Shown here piece after piece: positions 1 to 4,675 of a stretch of DNA of 5,488 bases. Each line of letters starts with the position of its first letter. Within the stretch, counting starts at the first letter, position 1. The position numbers were made by a program, and so were the translations under genes. This stretch comes from Clostridia bacterium (GTDB lineage: Bacteria; Bacillota; Clostridia; Oscillospirales; Acutalibacteraceae), in NCBI GenBank assembly GCA_017381395.1, contig JAFOCH010000027.1, forward strand, positions 1 through 5,488, written 5' to 3'. Under the pieces are notes generated by a model. It had not been told where the DNA came from and did not search any database. It was given only the letters and a program-made list of their open reading frames with translations.

Positions 1-44
1 AGGTGAAAGGGATTGTATTCAGCAATAACAGCGGCAATCTTCAC
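1..44 (-). CDS. tmcAL: TmcAL, tRNA(Met) cytidine acetate ligase (N-terminal fragment)
   Basis: Only the first 14 codons lie in the window. From a GTG start at 44 they read MKIAAVIAEYNPFH, with the next codon beginning CT. A GGAGG box (57-53) sits 8 nt upstream of the GTG, which supports this start. The peptide matches the conserved opening of the TmcAL family (formerly YlbM/DUF795), where the E-Y-N-P-F-H segment belongs to the nucleotidyltransferase-like ATP-binding fold. In the known family, the enzyme activates acetate with ATP to acetyl-adenylate and makes N4-acetylcytidine at the wobble position of elongator tRNA(Met). It diverges from ackA, a neighbour I recall from other Clostridia. The rest of the gene lies outside, so integrity and length cannot be judged. 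The identification rests on a short but distinctive motif. Confidence 0.8.
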   Translation of the reverse strand, partial: MKIAAVIAEYNPFH

Positions 45-69
45 CGATTTATCCTCCAATAAATAATAC

Positions 70-98
70 TTGAAAAATTCGGTAATATATATTAAAAT
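70..98 (+). promoter_or_regulatory. Predicted sigma-A promoter for ackA
   Basis: The -35 TTGAAA (70-75) and -10 TAAAAT (93-98) are separated by 17 bp. The predicted start is near 105, giving an 80-nt untranslated leader before the ATG at 187. No other good hexamer pair is visible in the ackA leader. Confidence 0.65.
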
Positions 99-100
99 AC

Positions 101-118
101 ATATTATGTGAATAATAT
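101..118. promoter_or_regulatory. Inverted repeat between divergent tmcAL and ackA promoters (candidate operator)
   Basis: ATATTAT (101-107), a 4-bp spacer GTGA, and ATAATAT (112-118) form a perfect 7-bp-arm dyad. It lies 3 bp from the -10 box of ackA and 3 bp from the -10 box of tmcAL, so it covers both predicted transcription starts. That placement suits a common repressor, but the dyad is almost pure A/T in AT-rich DNA and may be chance. Confidence 0.3.
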
Positions 119-120
119 AG

Positions 121-149
121 ATTTTACCTTATTTTTCGCAATACTTCAA
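121..149 (-). promoter_or_regulatory. Predicted sigma-A promoter for tmcAL
   Basis: Read on the minus strand, -35 TTGAAG (149-144) and -10 TAAAAT (126-121) are separated by exactly 17 bp. The predicted start point is near 114, giving a leader of about 70 nt before the GTG at 44. It is back to back with the ackA promoter. Confidence 0.6.
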
Positions 150-186
150 GTGAAATCTAAAAGTTAATATGGAGGAAATGTAAAAA

Positions 187-1407
187 ATGAAGATTTTGGT
201 TGTAAATGCCGGTAGCTCATCACTCAAATATCAGCTTATCGACATGAAGGACGAAACTGTTATCGCAAAGGGTATCTGTGAGCGTATCGGTGACACCGGT
301 GCAATCAGCCACAAAACTTTTGACGATAGAAAGTATTCAGCCGATATTCCTATGCCGAACCATACAGTTGCTTTCAACTGTGTAGTTGACGCTCTCACAA
401 GCAAGGAATACGGTGTAATCGAGTCAATGAGCGAAATTTCGGCAGTAGGTCACCGTGTCGTTCAGGGTGGCTCAATATTCGACCGCTCGGTTATCGTTGA
501 CGAAAAGGTTATCGAGGATATTTATAATCTCGCCGAGCTTGCACCCCTTCATAACAAGGCACACGTTCAGGGTATCCGCGCTTGTATCGAATGCCTCGGT
601 AACGAAGTACCCCAGGTTGTTGTATTCGATACCGCATTCCATCAGACCATGCCCGCAAAATCATATATGTATCCGATTCCTTACGAAATGTACGAAAAGT
701 ATAAGATTCGTCGTTACGGCTTCCATGGAACTTCACACCGCTTTGTTTCGGGCGTTATGACCGACATTCTCGGAAAGGTCGAGGGAACAAAGATTGTTAC
801 CTGCCATCTCGGAAACGGCTCATCAATTTCTGCTGTTAAGGACGGAAAGGTTATTGATACTACAATGGGCTTCACACCCCTCGCAGGTGTCGAAATGGGT
901 ACCCGTTGCGGTGACGTTGACCCCGCTGTTGTAACCTTTATTATGGAAAAAGAGGGCTTCACTCCCGACGAAATGAGCAACTTTATGAATAAGAAGTGCG
1001 GTTTCCTTGGTGTAACCTCCGGCTACTCATCCGACTCACGTGATCTCGAGGACGCTATTGCCGCAGGCCCGTCAAATCCTCATTACGAAAAGTCAAAGCT
1101 TGCCGTTGACATCTTGATCCAGGATGTTAAGAAGTACATCGGCTCTTACGCTGCCGAAATGAACGGCCTTGATGCAATCGTATTTACCGCCGGCCTTGGT
1201 GAAAACAATACACACCTTCGCGAAGAGGTTTGCTCGAATATGGAATATTTCGGCATCGAAATCGACCGCGAAATCAACGAAAAGACCCTCCGTCAGTCAA
1301 ACATAGTAAAAATTTCGACCGACAATTCAAAGGTTGCAGTTTATGTAATCCCGACCAACGAGGAGCTCGTAATCGCACGCGACACACTTGCTCTTATAAG
1401 CAAGTAG
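187..1407 (+). CDS. ackA: Acetate kinase
   Basis: This complete 406-residue cytoplasmic enzyme catalyses acetyl phosphate + ADP to acetate + ATP, the substrate-level phosphorylation step of acetate fermentation. The length is normal for the family (about 400). It opens with signature 1, N7-A-G-S10-S-S12-L-K14. Other active-site residues line up with characterised acetate kinases: Arg90 (GHRVVQGG), His122, Asp148 (VFDTAFHQ), His180 in signature 2 (RRYGFHGTSH), the HLGNGSS loop at 207-213, Arg240 (MGTRCGD), the FTAGLGENN nucleotide loop at 333-341, and Glu392 in PTNEEL. No key residue is missing. The start is set by GGAGG at 171-175, 11 nt upstream. No pta lies beside it in this window. The gene has its own promoter and terminator, so it is probably monocistronic. 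Identification is firm. Confidence 0.98.
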   Translation: MKILVVNAGSSSLKYQLIDMKDETVIAKGICERIGDTGAISHKTFDDRKYSADIPMPNHTVAFNCVVDALTSKEYGVIESMSEISAVGHRVVQGGSIFDRSVIVDEKVIEDIYNLAELAPLHNKAHVQGIRACIECLGNEVPQVVVFDTAFHQTMPAKSYMYPIPYEMYEKYKIRRYGFHGTSHRFVSGVMTDILGKVEGTKIVTCHLGNGSSISAVKDGKVIDTTMGFTPLAGVEMGTRCGDVDPAVVTFIMEKEGFTPDEMSNFMNKKCGFLGVTSGYSSDSRDLEDAIAAGPSNPHYEKSKLAVDILIQDVKKYIGSYAAEMNGLDAIVFTAGLGENNTHLREEVCSNMEYFGIEIDREINEKTLRQSNIVKISTDNSKVAVYVIPTNEELVIARDTLALISK

Positions 1408-1425
1408 TAAATAATATTAATTTTT

Positions 1426-1462
1426 AGCTCCTTGCACTTGTTTGTGCGGGGAGCTTTTGTTA
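1426..1462 (+). terminator. Rho-independent terminator of ackA
   Basis: AGCTCCTTGCAC (1426-1437) pairs with GTGCGGGGAGCT (1444-1455) over 12 bp, including two U-G wobbles, around a 6-nt loop. TTTT and further T-rich sequence follow. It begins 18 nt after the ackA stop codon. Confidence 0.85.
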
Positions 1463-1466
1463 TACT
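1438..1466 (+). promoter_or_regulatory. Possible promoter for the DUF218 gene, overlapping the ackA terminator
   Basis: TTGTTT (1438-1443, the terminator loop) and TATACT (1461-1466) are spaced by 17 bp. The start would fall near 1472, leaving a very short leader before the ATG at 1487 and placing the AGGGGG ribosome site (1473-1478) at the very 5' end. The -35 match is weak. The alternative is read-through from ackA. Confidence 0.35.
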
Positions 1467-1486
1467 CTTGTTAGGGGGATGTTAAA

Positions 1487-2227
1487 ATGAAACGAAACTT
1501 ATTTGCAGTTGTGTTTATGTTGTTAGCCGTTTGGTTTATGTTACCGATTTGCAGCGGCATTTTACATATAGGAATGGCATATCCGGCATTGATTTTGATT
1601 TTTCTTGCCGCTGTTTTGCTCATGTGGGAAAAGGTTAAGAATTTTGCTGTCGAGCATAAAATCATATTTGGTGGATTTTGCTCCGCTTTTGCTATTGGAA
1701 TGGCGGTTATTATTGTTCCGCTTGTTTTTATGGTATCGTCTGCGCTGAATGCGCCGCCTGAAAATGCTACGGTCATTGTTCTCGGCTGTAAGGTGAATGG
1801 CGAAACTCCGTCAAAAATGTTATATGACCGGTCATTGTCAGCCCTTGAATATCTAAATGAAAATCCCGAAGCTGTTTGCGTAGCATCGGGAGGTCAGGGA
1901 AAAGGTGAGAACATCAGTGAAGCACAGGCAATTTACAATTTCTTAACCCAAAATGGCATTTCACCCGATAGAATATATCTTGAAGAAAAATCGACTACAA
2001 CTGCTGAAAATATTCAATACAGCGCCGAAATAATAGCAAAAAACGGATTATCAACCAATGTTGCCATAGCATCAGATAATTTTCATCAGCTTCGTGCTGA
2101 AATTTTTGCTGAGAAAAATGGACTTTCCGCTTATTCGATAGGTTGCGCAACATATCCGTACGTTTCGTTGGGCTATTGGGCAAGGGAAGTGCTTGCTGTA
2201 TATAAAGCTGTTTTGTTAGGATATTAA
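1487..2227 (+). CDS. Membrane-anchored DUF218 (YdcF/SanA/ElyC-like) protein
   Basis: The protein has 246 residues. The N-terminal third has three hydrophobic segments at about 4-24, 28-46 and 59-84. A DUF218 domain follows at about 94-235. Family-type motifs are VLGCKVNGETPS (98-109), the D114-R115 pair, ASGGQGKGENISEA (133-146), the E167-K-S-T-T-T-A-E-N175 block, and SDNFHQLRAEIFA (196-208). The known relatives SanA and ElyC act on envelope integrity or lipid-carrier/peptidoglycan metabolism, but the general biochemical activity is unsettled, so no substrate is claimed. The topology suggests the domain lies outside the membrane after the third segment. AGGGGG 8 nt upstream supports the ATG. 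Codon choice is more A/T-rich (more TTA, ATA, AAA) than in ackA, consistent with lower expression. It sits alone between two terminators. Confidence 0.85.
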   Translation: MKRNLFAVVFMLLAVWFMLPICSGILHIGMAYPALILIFLAAVLLMWEKVKNFAVEHKIIFGGFCSAFAIGMAVIIVPLVFMVSSALNAPPENATVIVLGCKVNGETPSKMLYDRSLSALEYLNENPEAVCVASGGQGKGENISEAQAIYNFLTQNGISPDRIYLEEKSTTTAENIQYSAEIIAKNGLSTNVAIASDNFHQLRAEIFAEKNGLSAYSIGCATYPYVSLGYWAREVLAVYKAVLLGY

Positions 2228-2233
2228 AAAATG

Positions 2234-2267
2234 AAAAAATCGCCCTGACTAAGTCAGGGCGGTTTTT
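2234..2267. terminator. Bidirectional terminator between convergent genes
   Basis: CGCCCTGAC (2241-2249) pairs perfectly with GTCAGGGCG (2253-2261) across a 3-nt loop. TTTTT (2263-2267) follows on the plus strand and AAAAAA (2234-2239) precedes, so both strands carry a stem plus a T-run. It ends the DUF218 transcript on plus and the ECF S-component transcript on minus. Confidence 0.92.
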
Positions 2268-2268
2268 G

Positions 2269-2775
2269 TTATATAATATGTATGTTCTGTTTTTTTATTG
2301 CGCCGATCAAAAGCGTTCCTGCCAGAATGCCGGTCAGCCCTTGGAATACGTTTCCTAAAACACTTTGAACGGCTAACATCGGGTTAAAGAAAATCGCCTC
2401 AAAGATAAAATATCCGGATACCATAATTATTTCAGCAATAACTGCGCTTGTGATATACGAGGCAGCAATACGCTTTTTGCCACCATTTGAAATTGCTTTG
2501 AATAATGTCCATGCGCACAGAGCCATGCATCCCTTTATAATAAACGTCGGGATAATGTAAATCGTGTACGAGGATAAAAAGTCTGCCAATGCTGAACCAA
2601 TGGCGGCGGCAAGAATTCCAAACGGACCAAGCAGCCATCCCGCGATAAGCACGAAGCAGTCTCCGAAATTGACGTAACCGGTTGGCGACGGAATTCGTAT
2701 TATCATGGTCGCAACGGCAATAACCGCCGAGAACATGGCGGCAATTATTATTTTTTTGAGATTTTTTGTATTCAT
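2269..2775 (-). CDS. ECF transporter S component (substrate unknown)
   Basis: This is a small, very hydrophobic membrane protein of 168 residues, with hydrophobic stretches at about 8-26, 39-65, 70-93, 104-128 and 140-161. It resembles the S components of energy-coupling factor transporters, which bind a vitamin or similar micronutrient and dock on a shared EcfA/A'/T module. The NFGDCFVLIAGWLLGP segment (36-51) followed by GSALADFLS (60-68) is typical of the PF07155/HmpT-like subset. The first helix holds A13-M-F-S-A17, the AxxxA motif used for EcfT contact. No ecfA or ecfT is nearby, as expected for group II systems. A GTG at 2787 is an alternative start but would lie inside the ribosome site. 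AGGTG at 2789-2785 is 9 nt before the ATG at 2775, which is preferred. The gene follows asnS by 66 bp without a clear promoter. The ligand cannot be deduced. Confidence 0.85.
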   Translation of the reverse strand: MNTKNLKKIIIAAMFSAVIAVATMIIRIPSPTGYVNFGDCFVLIAGWLLGPFGILAAAIGSALADFLSSYTIYIIPTFIIKGCMALCAWTLFKAISNGGKKRIAASYITSAVIAEIIMVSGYFIFEAIFFNPMLAVQSVLGNVFQGLTGILAGTLLIGAIKKQNIHII

Positions 2776-2784
2776 TTTTAACTT

Positions 2785-2789
2785 CACCT
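2785..2789 (-). promoter_or_regulatory. Ribosome binding site deciding the ECF S-component start
   Basis: AGGTG lies 9 nt upstream of the ATG at 2775. The in-frame GTG at 2787-2785 overlaps this site and has no Shine-Dalgarno sequence of its own, so the shorter product is favoured by four residues. Confidence 0.65.
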
Positions 2790-2803
2790 GCGAAAAAGTA
2801 ATT

Positions 2804-2829
2804 CGTATCGTTTTATTTCAAACGGTACG
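2804..2829 (-). terminator. Intercistronic hairpin after asnS (weak or partial terminator)
   Basis: On the minus strand CGTACCGTTT (2829-2820) pairs with AAACGATACG (2813-2804) across a 6-nt loop, with one C-A mismatch. A TTTTT run comes only after six further bases and a C. It could partly terminate asnS transcripts or protect mRNA ends. It is too imperfect to be called a strong terminator. Confidence 0.35.
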
Positions 2830-2841
2830 GCTTTAATAGTT

Positions 2842-4236
2842 TTAATACTCTGCGTTTCCGACCGTTCTCGGATAGGGGATAACATCGCGGATATTTGATA
2901 CACCTGTGAGGTACATAACGATTCTCTCGAAGCCGAGACCGTAGCCGGCGTGCTTTGTGCCGCCGTATCTGCGCAGGTTTACGTACCACCAGTAATCCTC
3001 TTCGTTAAGGTTGCATTCTTTCATTCGGTCGAGCAAAATGTCGAGGCGCTCTTCACGCTGACTGCCGCCGATGATTTCACCAACGCCCGGAACGAGAAGA
3101 TCCATCGCTGCAACGGTCTTTCCGTCGTCGTTGAGTCGCATATAGAAGGACTTGATTTCCTTCGGATAGTCGATTACGAATACCGGCTTGCCATAAATAT
3201 GCTCGGTGAGGTATCTTTCGTGCTCTGTTTGGAGGTCGCAACCCCACTCAACGGGATACTTAAATTCTGCACCGCTCTTTTTCAGCAGGTCAACAGCTTC
3301 GGTGTAGGTAACCTTTTGATAATCGGCGGCTGCGAGGGTGGTAAGACGATCTAAAAGTGTCTTATCCACAAAGCTGTTGAGGAATTCGAGTTCCTGTTTG
3401 CAGTTATCTAAAACGTGGTTGATAATGTGCTTAATCATGTCCCAAGCAAGCTGCATATTGTCATTTAGGTCGGCAAAAGCAATTTCCGGCTCGATCATCC
3501 AGAATTCAGCTGCGTGACGAGCTGTGTTAGAGTTTTCGGCGCGGAATGTGGGACCAAAGGTGTAAATGTTACCAAATGCCATGGCAAAGGTTTCACCTTC
3601 GAGCTGACCCGAAACGGTGAGGTTGGCGCTCTTTCCAAAGAAGTCCTGTGACCAGTCAACGCTTCCGTCCTCGTTTTTGGGCAGATTGTTCTGGTCGAGG
3701 GTGGTTACGCGGAACATTTCGCCTGCACCTTCGGCGTCCGAGCCGGTGATAATCGGTGTGTGAACATAAACGAATCCGCGGTCGTTAAAGAATTTGTGAA
3801 TTGCAAAAGCGATTTCACTTCTGACTCTGAAAACGGCTGAGAAAAGGTTTGTTCTCGGTCTCAAATACGCTTGTTCGCGCAGATATTCAACCGTATGACG
3901 CTTTTTCTGCAGGGGATAGTCGGACGTCGATTCGCCCTCAACCTCAATTTCGATTGCCTTGATTTCAAACGGCTGCTTATTTTCGGGAGTGAGGATAACA
4001 GTACCCTTTACAACAACGGCCGAGCCGACGTTGAGCTTTGCAATATCGTCATAGTTAGCAATTTTGTCACGTTCAAAGACGATTTGAACACCTTTAAAGC
4101 AGCTTCCGTCATTGAGGTCGATAAAGCCGAATGCCTTTGAATCGCGAAGCGAACGGATCCAACCGCCGACAGTAACCTCTTTTGAATCGAATTTGGAAGC
4201 AGCGGCATAAATGCCGCTAATCAAATCTCTCTTCAT
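2842..4236 (-). CDS. asnS: Asparaginyl-tRNA synthetase
   Basis: This class IIb aminoacyl-tRNA synthetase charges tRNA(Asn) with asparagine using ATP in the cytoplasm. The product is 464 residues from the chosen start, normal for the bacterial family. The N-terminal OB-fold anticodon-binding domain (about 15-105) carries VTVGGWIRSLRDSKAFGF and DLNDGS. The catalytic domain shows motif 1 around VYVHTPIITGSDAEGAGE (156-173), motif 2 FRAENSNTARHAAEF with Arg232 (231-245), and motif 3 GLGFERIVMYLTG with Arg438 (433-445). The GSQREERLD block (391-399) and the GGTKHAGYGLG segment also fit AsnRS. Two in-frame ATGs compete, at 4242 and 4236. AGGAG is 3 nt from the first and 9 nt from the second, so 4236 is used. 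The gene has its own strong promoter. Its short leader leaves no room for a T-box. Confidence 0.97.
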   Translation of the reverse strand: MKRDLISGIYAAASKFDSKEVTVGGWIRSLRDSKAFGFIDLNDGSCFKGVQIVFERDKIANYDDIAKLNVGSAVVVKGTVILTPENKQPFEIKAIEIEVEGESTSDYPLQKKRHTVEYLREQAYLRPRTNLFSAVFRVRSEIAFAIHKFFNDRGFVYVHTPIITGSDAEGAGEMFRVTTLDQNNLPKNEDGSVDWSQDFFGKSANLTVSGQLEGETFAMAFGNIYTFGPTFRAENSNTARHAAEFWMIEPEIAFADLNDNMQLAWDMIKHIINHVLDNCKQELEFLNSFVDKTLLDRLTTLAAADYQKVTYTEAVDLLKKSGAEFKYPVEWGCDLQTEHERYLTEHIYGKPVFVIDYPKEIKSFYMRLNDDGKTVAAMDLLVPGVGEIIGGSQREERLDILLDRMKECNLNEEDYWWYVNLRRYGGTKHAGYGLGFERIVMYLTGVSNIRDVIPYPRTVGNAEY

Positions 4237-4245
4237 AATCATTAT

Positions 4246-4250
4246 CTCCT
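4246..4250 (-). promoter_or_regulatory. Ribosome binding site deciding the asnS start
   Basis: AGGAG (4250-4246) gives 9-nt spacing to the ATG at 4236 but only 3 nt to the ATG at 4242. The internal ATG, two codons in, is therefore the likelier start. Confidence 0.7.
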
Positions 4251-4296
4251 AACTGGCTACATATTTATACATTATAACTATTTTTTATAATTTAAA

Positions 4297-4325
4297 ATTT
4301 TACCATATTAAATGCGTTATGTCAA
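4297..4325 (-). promoter_or_regulatory. Strong sigma-A promoter for asnS
   Basis: On the minus strand, consensus -35 TTGACA (4325-4320) and -10 TAAAAT (4302-4297) are 17 bp apart, with TGG just before the -10 box (extended -10). The predicted start is near 4290, giving a leader of about 55 nt. A perfect TATAAT also occurs at 4276-4271 but lacks a matching -35. Confidence 0.8.
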
Positions 4326-4532
4326 ATAAGAATAAATAATATTCGAATATTTTTTAATTAAAAGGACCATAATAGTTTTGGTTATAAGTTAGAATTTATT
4401 TGTGAGTATTGCTTGCTGTTTTCTAAAACCGTTATAGCAATTTATGTAAAAGATGTAAAATTGTGCTTTAAAACGATATTAACTGTACGCCATTAGCGGA
4501 CAAATTAGTATATTATGCACCTTTTCGCGCAC
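4326..4532. other. Intergenic DNA without a recognisable gene
   Basis: This is the core of the 439-bp gap between the divergent asnS and solute-binding-protein genes. It is AT-rich. Apart from the 14-bp palindrome at 4338-4351, I find no convincing open reading frame with a ribosome site, tRNA, T-box or known riboswitch core. It may hold regulator sites for the sugar transporter promoter downstream. Confidence 0.5.
4338..4351. repeat. Perfect 14-bp palindrome upstream of asnS promoter
   Basis: AATATTCGAATATT reads identically on both strands and lies 12 bp upstream of the asnS -35 box. After one mismatched pair, three more pairs extend it (AAA/TTT). It could be an activator or UP-type site, or chance in AT-rich DNA. 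Confidence 0.4.
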
Positions 4533-4559
4533 AACATTTGTTAAATTTTAACAAATGTT
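4533..4559. promoter_or_regulatory. 27-bp perfect palindrome, candidate operator
   Basis: The left arm AACATTTGTTAAA (4533-4545), a single central T (4546), and the right arm TTTAACAAATGTT (4547-4559) are exact reverse complements. It lies 10 bp upstream of the -35 box of the next promoter, centred about 58 bp before the predicted start. That placement suits an activator or an upstream repressor site. It contains TTGTTAA and TTAACAA half-sites, like Clostridial Rex operators, but with 3 bp between them instead of 4. As RNA it would be an A/U-rich hairpin with a short T-run, so a weak terminator is less likely. Confidence 0.6.
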
Positions 4560-4569
4560 TTAAACAATC

Positions 4570-4598
4570 TTGAAACTTTAAAGCAAATATGTTAAAAT
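4570..4598 (+). promoter_or_regulatory. Sigma-A promoter for the solute-binding protein gene
   Basis: The -35 TTGAAA (4570-4575) and -10 TAAAAT (4593-4598) are separated by 17 bp, and TGT directly precedes the -10 (extended -10). The predicted start is near 4605, giving a leader of about 70 nt. Confidence 0.75.
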
Positions 4599-4604
4599 GA
4601 CGAT

Positions 4605-4655
4605 GTGGAGAGAGAACTCCACGAAAAATATTACATACTGCGAAAAAATGCAGTA
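4605..4655 (+). promoter_or_regulatory. Leader with two stem-loops
   Basis: GTGGAG (4605-4610) pairs with CTCCAC (4617-4622) around a 6-nt loop. TACTGC (4636-4641) pairs with GCAGTA (4650-4655) around an A-rich 8-nt loop. The first hairpin starts at the predicted 5' end of the mRNA, where such structures can protect transcripts. The second ends 5 nt before the AGGAGG ribosome site. No known riboswitch core is recognised. Confidence 0.45.
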
Positions 4656-4675
4656 GTGTCAGGAGGATTATATTT

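Noticed and set aside
714..980. Open frame of 88 codons on the minus strand inside ackA
   Set aside because: It lies wholly within a gene whose frame has all acetate kinase motifs, has no ribosome site or family likeness, and is best explained as an antisense shadow.
2950..3354. Open frame of 134 codons on the plus strand inside asnS
   Set aside because: It is antisense to the well-supported asnS catalytic domain, with no ribosome site and no recognisable domain.
4271..4276. Perfect TATAAT on the minus strand as the asnS -10 box
   Set aside because: No acceptable -35 hexamer at 16-18 bp. The TTGACA-17-TAAAAT pair upstream is much better.
4408..4441. Inverted repeat ATTGCT...AGCAAT suggesting a small RNA or terminator
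   Set aside because: Only six paired bases separated by 22 nt, no T-run, and no promoter found. Likely chance.
4533..4559. A canonical Rex operator
   Set aside because: The half-sites match but the spacer is 3 bp, not 4, making 17 rather than 18 bp. A Rex call is not supported without binding data, so it is reported as an unassigned palindrome.
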